DNA from: Alkalimarinus alittae
Lineage (GTDB): Bacteria > Pseudomonadota > Gammaproteobacteria > Pseudomonadales > Oleiphilaceae
Reading direction: 5' to 3'
Length of the DNA: 64,000 nt
NCBI RefSeq assembly: GCF_026016465.1
Contig: NZ_CP100390.1
Span: 1,712,001-1,776,000 of the forward strand
A program made the translations under genes and the position numbers. Below the pieces are notes generated by a model that had not been told where the DNA came from, ran no database searches, and saw nothing but the letters and a program-made list of their open reading frames with translations. Each line of letters starts with the position of its first letter. Within the stretch, counting starts at the first letter, position 1. This document shows, one piece after another, positions 9,306 to 18,120 of the stretch.

Positions 9306-11901
9306 CAGTGTTATTTCAATTGATGTTTTACGTCAGTCTTTGCAAAGCTGCATAACGGACAACAATAAGAAAAAGGTCCATCTGCATTTGAGACTATTTA
9401 ATCATCTTTTAAAGTCATCTCAGGAATTATTGCTTTTTGCTAAACCATTATTGACTCATGGCGTAGAAAGGTTGTTGCAAGGTGATTATTGGCTTCAGTT
9501 TGAGATTAAATCTCAGGTGCTTACTCATGAAGATGAAGTGGTGTTTCGTCGTTGCTTGATGCACTTTGTAAGGACGGTTAAATCTGATGTAACTCGACCT
9601 TCAATCGTCCGCATTAACTTAACGTATATCGATTGTTTGGCGTGGTACAGGCAGAGCGAAGCGCTGGGCAAAGATATCTCTGAAGCACTCATAGCATGGG
9701 ACACTACTGAGCATTTAGCGCCACGCACGAAGTTGTTTTACGCTCAAAATGCAATGAAAGGATTGCGCGATATCTGTAAAGCCTCGCCAGAATGGGCGCT
9801 TTCCCTGAATACAGTAGGCTTAAAAGCGTTTATTAATACCTTTGAATATCGTCAGGTCTTTGAAAAGACCGAGGTCGCTGACAAGCACAAAGTAATGGAA
9901 TCATCTTTGTTGGCTTTATTGTCTGTTTATTTACCGGAAATTTTTAACACTCATATTATCGAAATAAATCATAAAATAATTGATGTGACTGATTTACATC
10001 ATGTTTCCCCTATTTGTGTCAGGCAGCTGGCCGCTTTAGCTAAAATGCCTAAATATACTGGAGGCAAAGAGCATGATTTAAAGTCGGTAACGCAACGATT
10101 TATAGGCTGTGTATTCTCTTTAAAGTTAGTGTTCTCCAAGCAGAATAATAAAGGTATATGTCTCTCAGAAGGCTTAGATGCATTTAAAAATAATGAATAC
10201 TCACTATTGCTTTTTTCTAAAGGCACATTAAGTCGCTTTCGATTTAACGAACTATTGCTATTTCTTGGTGATCATTACAAGAAACCAATACACAGGCATG
10301 ATTATCAACTTCACTTATTTCCATTCTACTTTGAAAAAACAAATAAATTCAGGACGATAGACTTTTCAACGCTGGCGGGTTTGTCTAAGCATTTATTTGA
10401 GCAAGTCAGGACGTTTCACCAGGTAGAGTTATCGTTATTACCTGAAAAAAATTACAGCATGGAAACACTGCATACCAGGTTTAATAAGCTCAATCGTTTG
10501 TTAGTTAAGTATTTGTTTCCTGCCTTTGATAAAGAGGTTGGAGAGCTTGGCTTAGCCTGCCTAAGTACAGATAACAATCGTATTCAAAAATTAATATTTC
10601 AACAAATTCAATCGTCAGTTCAAGCAAAGCAGATGAGTTTGAGAACAGGAACTTCTTATTTTGAAGTAATTCGTTGGGTAATGGGAGCATCAGGTCAGCA
10701 GGTTGTTGAAGCATTTGGTTTATCTTTTAAACGCTATCAACGTCATGCGAAGAGGACTCGCATTGAGGATTTATATACTGAAGGTGAGTTACGAGAGTTA
10801 GTTTTTTATATTGAAAGCGGTATTAAGTCAGGCCAATCCAGTCAGCGAACGTTAGCCTTATACTTTGCAAAAATCCAATTAAAAACCTGCTGGAACACAG
10901 CGCCTCTAACAGATATTGAGGTGTCGGATATTACCGAAATTGCACTGCCTACAGCTAAAAAATCTATTAGTGTTTTAGTGCAAAAACCACGGAAAGGTTA
11001 TGACATTGACTGCTATAACCTAGATGGGCGCACTGTAAACAGTGTGATGCGAGATATTCAGACCGTTAAGAATGATATTACCCAGCCTATTCGTGAAGGT
11101 AATGGTTCTTTGCCGAATAAATGTCTATTTATTTATCGCGAAAAGGCTGAAGTTTATCGGCTGGATCATAAGAATGTGATTTCATATATCAATGCTGTAT
11201 TAAAAGGCTTGGGCTGTCGTGTATCTTACAATTCAATGCGGATTCGAAAGAACGGCGCTAACCATATTTATCGTAAAGTAGCAAAAGACATGCGTGCATA
11301 TGAATCACATATGCGGCATGACTTCGACACGTTCATTAAACATTATCAGCGCATTGATGAAATAAAGACTCAACAAACATTGCATGAAGCAGTAGATGTA
11401 ATGCAACGTTATTTTACTGGTCGGGAAATTAGCCCTGAAATTAAAGTTTTAATGATTGACGATGCATCGTTACAAAAAACGCCGACAGGAGAATGTGCTT
11501 CAGCAGGTAATGATGATGAAGCTGAACAATATCAAAAAGAACACCGCGCTTTACAGAAAAAAACTAACACCAAATCGGTGTGGTGCAGTGATTTCTTGGC
11601 ATGTATTTGGTGCAAACATTTTAGAACGGTGGCTGACCCTGAGCATGTTTGGCAATTATTAAGTTACCGCGATTATGTTTTAGTTGATATGTCGGCCAGT
11701 GTTTCTGATATAGAAAATAATGAATTTCAGACTGATGCAATTCAAGCCTTGCATGATCGAGTTGGTGCGATATTGACGCAAGTAACGCTAAAAAATAAAG
11801 CAGCAGTGACTAAAGGCCAACAATTACTTAATGAAAATGGTATGCACCCATTTTGGGATTTTGCCATTACTTCAACGAACAACTTAGGCGGTATCTTATG
11901 A
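9298..11901 (+). CDS. Degenerate recombinase-like protein of the mobility block
   Basis: This is an 867-residue protein with a GTG start, overlapping its neighbours by 8 nt and 4 nt. The long N-terminal region (about 1-500) is unrecognised. From about residue 490 it reads like a tyrosine-recombinase domain without the catalytic set. The usual TGxR motif is replaced by CWNTAPLTDIEV, and the HxxR region reads MRIRKNGANHIYRKV. A segment like the last helix (SHMRHDFDTFIKHYQ) keeps a tyrosine. The C-terminus carries a Cys motif, CIWCKHF, that closely matches CIYCQSY in the next gene, which argues for common ancestry. It probably acts as a structural or DNA-binding partner. Similarity to GmtZ-type proteins is possible but unproven. 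Confidence 0.65.
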   Translation: MSDSVISIDVLRQSLQSCITDNNKKKVHLHLRLFNHLLKSSQELLLFAKPLLTHGVERLLQGDYWLQFEIKSQVLTHEDEVVFRRCLMHFVRTVKSDVTRPSIVRINLTYIDCLAWYRQSEALGKDISEALIAWDTTEHLAPRTKLFYAQNAMKGLRDICKASPEWALSLNTVGLKAFINTFEYRQVFEKTEVADKHKVMESSLLALLSVYLPEIFNTHIIEINHKIIDVTDLHHVSPICVRQLAALAKMPKYTGGKEHDLKSVTQRFIGCVFSLKLVFSKQNNKGICLSEGLDAFKNNEYSLLLFSKGTLSRFRFNELLLFLGDHYKKPIHRHDYQLHLFPFYFEKTNKFRTIDFSTLAGLSKHLFEQVRTFHQVELSLLPEKNYSMETLHTRFNKLNRLLVKYLFPAFDKEVGELGLACLSTDNNRIQKLIFQQIQSSVQAKQMSLRTGTSYFEVIRWVMGASGQQVVEAFGLSFKRYQRHAKRTRIEDLYTEGELRELVFYIESGIKSGQSSQRTLALYFAKIQLKTCWNTAPLTDIEVSDITEIALPTAKKSISVLVQKPRKGYDIDCYNLDGRTVNSVMRDIQTVKNDITQPIREGNGSLPNKCLFIYREKAEVYRLDHKNVISYINAVLKGLGCRVSYNSMRIRKNGANHIYRKVAKDMRAYESHMRHDFDTFIKHYQRIDEIKTQQTLHEAVDVMQRYFTGREISPEIKVLMIDDASLQKTPTGECASAGNDDEAEQYQKEHRALQKKTNTKSVWCSDFLACIWCKHFRTVADPEHVWQLLSYRDYVLVDMSASVSDIENNEFQTDAIQALHDRVGAILTQVTLKNKAAVTKGQQLLNENGMHPFWDFAITSTNNLGGIL

Positions 11902-13892
11902 CGAGAATTGGAGAAGCCGTAGATCAAACTCTAATCATTGATGGCGTTATAAGATTGAGGGCTTTTGATGAAAACAGGACGGATAAAGTAAATGGTCTAC
12001 TGCTGTGGGATTACCTCGGCACAAATCGTCGGCATATAATTAAGTTTGGTGATGAATCATGGCGATCACCTAATAATAAGTTAGCTATAGCATTTAATGA
12101 CACAAGTCCTAAATTAGCATATCAACTTAAAGCAATGGCACTAGGCATGTACACTCAGGGTTCAAGGGAAGGTATGGATCCACTTTCATGGTCAACTATT
12201 CGACTTTTAATTTCATACCTAAAACGATTTGGAACATGGCTTAAAAGATACGATATATATGGACTGGATGAATTAAATGATCTACCTGAATTGATGCTTA
12301 GGAACATCATTTATGAAATGGTCTCCTATATGAATATGGAACAATCCCCTTCAAATGCTTCAAAATTATTAGATGCAATGTATTGGGTTCGTTTATACGG
12401 GTTGATTGAAAATTCCAGTGTCTTCGATGTTATTAATGAATACTTATCGCCTTACAAGGCATTAAACATACAACGCAGAAATAAGCATGCGATTATCCCT
12501 GTCAGGGTATTAAAAATACTGTTACACGAATCAGAAGTACAAGTGAAAAAAGCAAATGCATCATTTGAGTCCTGGCATAGCATTCAGCTTTGCCTCAACG
12601 ATAAGATTAGTTCATGCCCTCCTGCTGAGTTTTCTAGAGACACATACATTAACGTGTTAACTAAGAGTGGGAAGAAGGAACTAGCCAAATATCATCAAAC
12701 GATTAACAAACTTCGCCGTTATGTGTTTGTGCTGGTTTTAAGTTATACAGGCATGCGTTATAGCGAGGCGATCGCTTTACCTGATGATGCAGCCATAGAA
12801 AACGATGGTAAATACTATTTAAAAACACTGTTATCAAAAACTACTGACGGGACTCAAACGCTAGAGTGGATAACAAATAAAATTACACATGATGCTGTTG
12901 TACTGCTTGCAAGAGTGAACGAGGTTTACAGGCAGCGAGCAGAACTTCTATTGACTCATCACGCCGCTGCTTTACCGGTAAAAAGGCGGTTAAATATGAA
13001 ATTCGGTCTATTGAATCGGCAGCTGTTTAACGTCTCCCACCATAAGCAGTCGTGTGAATTTTCAGCTCACTCAAAGGCAACAAAAAATAGCTTCACTAAT
13101 ATTAATACCTTGTTTTCTATTTCTGTTACAACCGAAGATATGGAGCTTTTGAACCGTATGGGTTGCAACTACCAGTCAGTCAGCTCTAGTCATAAAGGTT
13201 TTAAAAAACCTTACAAAGAAGGCATGTTATTCAATTTTACGGCACATCAATTCAGGCATACGTTTGCTTGGTTTATCGTTGCCAATCGTCTTGGTGATTT
13301 AGACGATATTAAATACCAGTATAAGCACTTGGAGAATAGTATGACGTTGGTTTATAGCCAGAGAGGCTATGAGTCGATTGAGGAACTAATAAAACTAACC
13401 GAAAGCTTTTCTGAATTTATGGTCACTCAAGCAATGGGTGACATGGTTCAAGCAGCTGAAGATGGTGTTTTGGCTGGACGTGGAGGTCAAAGTTTCATGA
13501 GTAGACTGACTGAAATATTAAATGACGACTTAACGACAGGCAGTACACCTCATTTTTCAAATATGCAGGAATTGTTATTTTTTGCAGCAAAGCATACGTC
13601 AAGTTTTAGAGGCCTATCTCATGGTTATTGTACTAAAAGTAGTGACTGCAAGGTACGCAATGCTGCTGACCCCAGTCATTGCATCTATTGCCAATCATAT
13701 ATAGCAACCCCGAAACACTTACCTCACTGGATTGTTATTAAGAAACGTTGTGAATCACAACTTCAAGCATTTGAAAAATTTCCGGAAGACATGAAAAAAC
13801 GCTTTCTGTCATTCAGCACTGCCTTAACTGACAATTTAAGCGCCGCTAACACCGTGATCAACCAATTAACCATTGATATCAAAGAGGCTTGA
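11898..13892 (+). CDS. Tyrosine recombinase, third of the mobility block
   Basis: This protein has 664 residues from the ATG at 11898, which overlaps the previous stop as ATGA. The catalytic residues are Arg287 (YTGMRYSEA), His450/Arg453 (HQFRHTF), His477 (YKHLEN) and Tyr486 (LVYSQ). After the catalytic domain comes a Cys-rich region (HGYCTKSSDC then CIYCQSY), as in long Tn554 TnpB-type recombinases. It is coupled with the two upstream genes and followed 1 nt later by a small TnpC-like gene. The size order 460/867/664/134 differs from Tn554 (about 360/630/125) by the extra large middle protein. Confidence 0.88.
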   Translation: MTRIGEAVDQTLIIDGVIRLRAFDENRTDKVNGLLLWDYLGTNRRHIIKFGDESWRSPNNKLAIAFNDTSPKLAYQLKAMALGMYTQGSREGMDPLSWSTIRLLISYLKRFGTWLKRYDIYGLDELNDLPELMLRNIIYEMVSYMNMEQSPSNASKLLDAMYWVRLYGLIENSSVFDVINEYLSPYKALNIQRRNKHAIIPVRVLKILLHESEVQVKKANASFESWHSIQLCLNDKISSCPPAEFSRDTYINVLTKSGKKELAKYHQTINKLRRYVFVLVLSYTGMRYSEAIALPDDAAIENDGKYYLKTLLSKTTDGTQTLEWITNKITHDAVVLLARVNEVYRQRAELLLTHHAAALPVKRRLNMKFGLLNRQLFNVSHHKQSCEFSAHSKATKNSFTNINTLFSISVTTEDMELLNRMGCNYQSVSSSHKGFKKPYKEGMLFNFTAHQFRHTFAWFIVANRLGDLDDIKYQYKHLENSMTLVYSQRGYESIEELIKLTESFSEFMVTQAMGDMVQAAEDGVLAGRGGQSFMSRLTEILNDDLTTGSTPHFSNMQELLFFAAKHTSSFRGLSHGYCTKSSDCKVRNAADPSHCIYCQSYIATPKHLPHWIVIKKRCESQLQAFEKFPEDMKKRFLSFSTALTDNLSAANTVINQLTIDIKEA

Positions 13893-13893
13893 G

Positions 13894-14298
13894 ATGGAAC
13901 AAGATACTAAAACTTTGATTGAGAAGATATTCAACGAAATGGTTGAAAATAATGAAAAGGTAAATATAAGTCAGGTTGCAAGCAAAGCGAATGTGTCACA
14001 CTCATTGATACATAGCAGGTACCCAGACTTAGCATTTAAAATTAATAAAGCTAAGGAGAAGCAGAAAAACAAGAAAGCAGGTATTGAAGCCAGTGAAAGT
14101 GTTGAACACTTTAAGAAAAAAATTACTCATTTAAAGAAAAGTACGGAAGACTACAAAAAAATCGCAGAGTCTTATCAGCTTCAAAATGAACAACTGTGGG
14201 AACACATTCAGCAAGTTTATGGGATGTATGACCAGGTTCTTGCTGAACGCAATGGGTTTGCCGAAAGGTTGAAATACCAGAATGGAGATATAGATTAG
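13894..14298 (+). CDS. Small HTH/coiled-coil protein, TnpC-like
   Basis: This 134-residue protein starts at the ATG at 13894, with AGAGG 6 nt upstream and 1 nt after the previous stop. Residues about 20-50 (VNISQVASKANVSHSLIHSRYPDL) look like a short helix-turn-helix. Residues about 65-125 are Lys/Glu/Gln-rich and heptad-like, consistent with a coiled coil. Tn554-class elements carry a protein of this size and build (TnpC) that affects transposition orientation and frequency. The match is by size, position and architecture, not by a catalytic motif. Confidence 0.7.
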   Translation: MEQDTKTLIEKIFNEMVENNEKVNISQVASKANVSHSLIHSRYPDLAFKINKAKEKQKNKKAGIEASESVEHFKKKITHLKKSTEDYKKIAESYQLQNEQLWEHIQQVYGMYDQVLAERNGFAERLKYQNGDID

Positions 14299-15902
14299 TG
14301 ATAAATATGGCATTTAATAAAAAAGCTGATGAAATCCGGATACAAATTCAAAGATATACAACTGAATCATTGGTCAATGAGCTTTTGATAAAACTACACA
14401 CTAAGCACGAGAATGAATCTAAAGGATACGGTATGCCATGGGTGTTGTGTCTAATGCTTGATTGGACGCTTGAGCTAACGCCCCAAAAAAATGCATCCCC
14501 AGCAACTGATGAGGACGTATACAGGATATTAAATAAAATTTGGGCATTGCAGGATAATGCTATGAAGCTAGCGACATCTCAAAATACCTACTTAACCCTA
14601 AGACCTTTTTTACTGTCTCAATTAATGTTCCAAAAAGATCAGATAGCGCATCTATTTTTTATGGTTCGCTTATTCAGCATTATGTGTGATAAAAATTCGA
14701 GCAGTTTTTTTAATGACAAGTTTAAAGAAATTACAGGATTAGAGTTAAGAGAGTATTTTGTTTTTGCATGGTATTTGAACTCAGTTTTTATAAATCAAAG
14801 CGCTTCATATATTCCATATTCAGAATTAATCATTAAATTGTATCCAGCATTTAGCCTTGAAAAGATCTCAAAGCTACTGAAATTAGTAGGAGCAACTCCC
14901 GACCAGTTAAAAAATGAAATACAGCTGTGGCGATCACAGAATCCGCTAAAACCAGCAGAATATTTTACTGAACCCTTAACCATAAAAAGTCCCATATTAT
15001 TACTTCCTAATGGCTTTTCAACACCTCACACATATGTCGCAACTATTGGTATTAGTGAATTTGTCATAAGAGAATTAAAATCAGAGTCATTTAGAAATAA
15101 ATTCACGAAGGCTTATGAAGAGTATATTGCTGATTTATTCAATCAGTTTAATTATTCAGTAACTAGAGAAAAGGATATTAATATATTTTATAAAGAACAA
15201 TATGTTACGGGGAAAGTAATCGATTTTTTAGATTTAAATGGTGGGAAAACAGTATTAATTGATGCTAAAGGAGTAGAGCCTCATCAAAAAATATTGATAT
15301 CTGACTCCCCTAGAATCATTAAGGATAAGCTGAAAGATAGTTATATAAAAGCCATTGAGCAAGCTAGCGAGTGTGCGGCATTGCTGGATATCCATGGGTA
15401 TCCAGGTATTCAAAAGTACGAAGAACGGTATGCAGTAATAGTAACGCATCAAGATTTCTATTTAGGAAATGCAAGCAAACTGGTCGGATATTTGGGAGAT
15501 GAATATAAGGATAAAATCACAGGGGTAATTAAAAATAAGATACCTCTAGGGAATATACATTTCGTTTGTGTTGAAGACTTAGAAGGAGTTTTGGGGTTAT
15601 GCGATGAAAAAAATACATATCTACATCATTTTTTAGATTTTTGTTCGCAGCAAAATCGTAGTCCTGAGACACAGAAATTTGATGTTCGACAGCATATTAT
15701 TTCATATGCGCAGTCAATTGGTTCAAGTTATAGCTCGCCTGTAGGGTCTCCTCGATTGCTAAAGGATAATAATTATTTGGTTAGTTATTTAATCGGATTA
15801 ATGAAAGAATCAGAGACCTATTGGCGCATGGGGGGAGAACAAAAAATTAAAGAATTTATGCATTTGCATTACGCATTTAAAAACAAAATATTTTCAGTTT
15901 AA
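14298..15902 (+). CDS. Unrecognised protein with PD-(D/E)xK-like nuclease motif
   Basis: This 534-residue protein starts at a GTG at 14298 that shares one base with the previous stop; GGAG lies 10 nt upstream. Residues 1-250 are mostly helical and unrecognised. Residues 268-325 read as a restriction-endonuclease-like core: YEEYIADLFNQF helix, then GKVIDFLDL (D309), GGKTVLIDAKG (D322, K324). That gives D-x12-D-x-K, with a helix glutamate possible at E270/E271. The rest holds further alternating strands and helices (VIVTHQDFYL, IHFVCVEDLEG). No known family is recognised. Its co-translation with the recombinases suggests either a mobility accessory nuclease or a defence cargo gene. Confidence 0.65.
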   Translation: MINMAFNKKADEIRIQIQRYTTESLVNELLIKLHTKHENESKGYGMPWVLCLMLDWTLELTPQKNASPATDEDVYRILNKIWALQDNAMKLATSQNTYLTLRPFLLSQLMFQKDQIAHLFFMVRLFSIMCDKNSSSFFNDKFKEITGLELREYFVFAWYLNSVFINQSASYIPYSELIIKLYPAFSLEKISKLLKLVGATPDQLKNEIQLWRSQNPLKPAEYFTEPLTIKSPILLLPNGFSTPHTYVATIGISEFVIRELKSESFRNKFTKAYEEYIADLFNQFNYSVTREKDINIFYKEQYVTGKVIDFLDLNGGKTVLIDAKGVEPHQKILISDSPRIIKDKLKDSYIKAIEQASECAALLDIHGYPGIQKYEERYAVIVTHQDFYLGNASKLVGYLGDEYKDKITGVIKNKIPLGNIHFVCVEDLEGVLGLCDEKNTYLHHFLDFCSQQNRSPETQKFDVRQHIISYAQSIGSSYSSPVGSPRLLKDNNYLVSYLIGLMKESETYWRMGGEQKIKEFMHLHYAFKNKIFSV

Positions 15903-16023
15903 ATCTAACTATTCATGTAACAGGTTAAACCTGAATATGAAGACTATCCCCTTTAAAAACCACTAAATTACGCAAAAAAATGTTACAGTTATTTAGAGTA
16001 GTGAAATCAAGGAGGTAACACTA

Positions 16024-17035
16024 TTAATGCTTCTCAAAATGACATTATTTTCACTCCGCGTGCTGTCACGCGTTTTATTGTGCAAATGATTAACCCACAA
16101 CTAGGCGAATCCATTCTCGACCCTGCTTGCGGGGCACAGGTGGCTTCTTAGCCTGCACGGTAGATACCCTAAAAAAACAAGTTAAAGACACCGAGGGCGA
16201 ACGACTTTTACAAAAATCAGTTCACGGCGTCGAAAAGAAGCAGCTACCGCACCTGTTATGCACCACCAACATGATGCTACACGGCATCGAAGTACCACAA
16301 CAAATTCGCCACGGTAATACGCTAAATAAACCACTCTCTAGTTTAGATAGTGAAGACATGGTGGATGTAGTCGTATCAAACCCACCTTTCGGTGGCACTG
16401 AAGAAGACGGTATCGAAAAGAACTTCCCCTCGGAATTTCAAACTCGTGAAACAGCCGACTTATTTTTACAGTACATTATCGAAGTTTTAAATGAAAAGGG
16501 CAGAGCCGCCGTGGTATTACCAGACGGTACACTGTTTGGCGAAGGCGTTAAAACCAAAATCAAAAAACTGTTATTAGACGAATGTAACCTACACACCCTA
16601 GTGCGATTACCCAACTCCGTCTTTGCCCCTTACACCAGTATTAAAACCAACATCCTGTTCTTTGAAAAAGGTACACCGACAAAAGATATATGGTACTACG
16701 AAGTACCTCTGCCAGAAGGGGTAAAAGCCTTTAACAAAACCAAGCCCATGAAGCTGGAAGACTTCGCCGCCTGTGCCGAATGGTGGGGAGAAGGGAAAAC
16801 GATTGAAGAGAAGACTCAACGTAACAACCGATAAGAAAATGAATTCGCTTGGTTAGTGAACATTGAAGACATTATCGCCCGCAACTACAACCTCGATATT
16901 AAAAACCCCCATGTAGGCGAAGTCATCAGTCACGACCCAGAAGAATTGTTAGCTGAATTTGCAAAGCAGCAACAAGGTATTCAGGCCCTGCGTGATCAAT
17001 TAAAAACCATTCTCAGTGATGCACTGAGTCATTAA
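16024..17035 (+). pseudogene. hsdM: hsdM remnant with three lesions
   Basis: The reading frame begins without a start codon at IFTPRAVTRFIVQMINPQ, so roughly the first 150 residues of a normal HsdM are missing. Inside SAM motif I the expected DPACGTGGFL is broken by a shift at 16126-16132: two extra G relative to the frame, so the reading ends at a TAG just beyond. The next frame then runs to 16834 and contains NPPFGG. An in-frame TAA at 16832-16834 precedes ENEFAW and YNLDIKNPH, which normally follow directly. The translation resumes to 17035. This methyltransferase cannot be made as one chain; it belongs to a different subfamily from the intact hsdM at 5.5-7 kb. Confidence 0.88.
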
Positions 17036-17050
17036 AACAAGGAGTGTTTT

Positions 17051-17791
17051 ATGAGTGATATAGCGATTTTTGAAAGTACTAATGGTGAAATACAGGTTCA
17101 GCTAGAGCAAGAGACTGTTTGGCTGACACAAAAGCAGCTCTCTGTACTGCTGGATACCTCCACAGACAATATTAGTTTGCACCTGAAAAACATCTATACC
17201 GAGCAAGAGCTAAGCGAAGAGGCAACTACCGAGGAATACTCGGTAGTTCAAAAAGAAGGCAAACGAAACGTTACCCGAAATATAAAACATTATAATCTCG
17301 ACGCCATTATATCAGTGGGCTATCGTGTTAACTCCAAGCGGTGCGTGCAGTTTCGACAATGGGCTACCAAACTACTTAACGAACATCTAACCCAAGGCTA
17401 TACACTCAACCAACAACGGTTCGAACAAATGGTTCGACAAGCTCACCACGAACGGTCCCCATCAACGACACTTATCGTTCACCACGAACGGTCCCCATCA
17501 ACGACACTTATCGTTCACCACGAACGGTCCTCATCAACGACACTTATCGTTCACCACGAACGGTCCTCATCAACGACACTTATCGTTCACCACGAACGGT
17601 CCTCATCAACGACACTTATCGTTCACCACGAACGGTCCTCATCAACGACACTTATCGTTCACCACGAACGACTCTCATTGGCCACACCCCCTGTTCACCA
17701 AGAACGGATTTTGTTGACCACCCCCCCCGTTCACCCTGAGCTTGTCGAAGGGATGGTTACCGATGCTCCAAAATTAAAGGATGCAGCATAA
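17051..17791 (+). CDS. rhuM: RhuM-family protein, C-terminus replaced by repeats
   Basis: Residues 1-130 are a clear RhuM N-terminus (ETVWLTQKQLSVLLDTSTDNISLHLKN, then RNVTRNIKHYNLDAIISVGYRVNSKR), a family often found inside type I restriction operons. RhuM proteins are normally over 300 residues, with a further C-terminal domain. Here the frame enters a REP-flanked array of 12-residue repeats (VHHERSSSTTLI) after QRFEQMVRQ, then ends after a short unrelated tail. AAGGAG lies 6 nt before the ATG. The stop overlaps the next ATG by one base (TAATG). The protein is probably truncated in function; whether it is still made is unknown. Confidence 0.8.
   Translation: MSDIAIFESTNGEIQVQLEQETVWLTQKQLSVLLDTSTDNISLHLKNIYTEQELSEEATTEEYSVVQKEGKRNVTRNIKHYNLDAIISVGYRVNSKRCVQFRQWATKLLNEHLTQGYTLNQQRFEQMVRQAHHERSPSTTLIVHHERSPSTTLIVHHERSSSTTLIVHHERSSSTTLIVHHERSSSTTLIVHHERSSSTTLIVHHERLSLATPPVHQERILLTTPPVHPELVEGMVTDAPKLKDAA
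17431..17753 (+). repeat. 36-bp tandem array flanked by a 13-bp inverted repeat
   Basis: Eight head-to-tail units of exactly 36 bp run from 17444 to 17731: six nearly identical units (the first two differ from the rest by one C/T), then two diverged units. The array is bracketed by TTCGACAAGCTCA (17433-17445) and its reverse complement TGAGCTTGTCGAA (17737-17749), a REP-like palindrome seen widely in bacterial genomes. A run of eight C lies at 17721-17728. The period is a multiple of three, so copy-number change keeps the rhuM frame open. Confidence 0.92.
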
Positions 17792-18120
17792 TGTCATTCC
17801 ATGTATACATCCTTCAATGCCAAGATAAAAGCTTTTACACCGGTCATACAGACAACCTAGAAAACCGTTTAGAACAACATCATTCGGCTTATTTTAAAAA
17901 CTGTTATACCGCCACTCGTTTACCCGTTCAGTTAGTTTTTCAGCAAGCATTTGAAACGAGACTAGAGGCATTGAGCAAAGAACGGCAAATAAAGGGGTGG
18001 AGTCGCAACAAAAAACAAGCGTTAATCGAGGGTGATTGGGCTAAATTGAAAACGCTGGCAAAAAACCGCCAAAACAATGTACCGTCCAGTGAGTTTACCA
18101 ATATCGAGGCAGCTCTATGA
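17791..18120 (+). CDS. GIY-YIG domain nuclease-like protein
   Basis: This is a 109-residue single-domain GIY-YIG protein of the YhbQ/UPF0213 type. The motif is VYILQC...SFYTGHTDNLENRLEQH (residues 5-30), with the conserved Arg of NRLEQH and a downstream KERQIKGWSRNKK segment typical of the family. It starts within the stop of rhuM and overlaps the next small gene by 4 nt (ATGA). Proteins of this family are often carried as accessory genes in type I restriction clusters. Substrate and role are unknown. Confidence 0.85.
   Translation: MSFHVYILQCQDKSFYTGHTDNLENRLEQHHSAYFKNCYTATRLPVQLVFQQAFETRLEALSKERQIKGWSRNKKQALIEGDWAKLKTLAKNRQNNVPSSEFTNIEAAL

Noticed and set aside
16127-16834. Intact short methyltransferase starting at a TTG
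   Set aside because: The TTG lies within the shifted SAM motif I. Upstream and downstream HsdM sequence continues in frames outside it, so it is a fragment of a broken gene.
17444-17731. 36-bp direct repeats look like a CRISPR array
   Set aside because: The units are head to tail with no spacers, and no cas genes are near. It is a tandem array inside rhuM.
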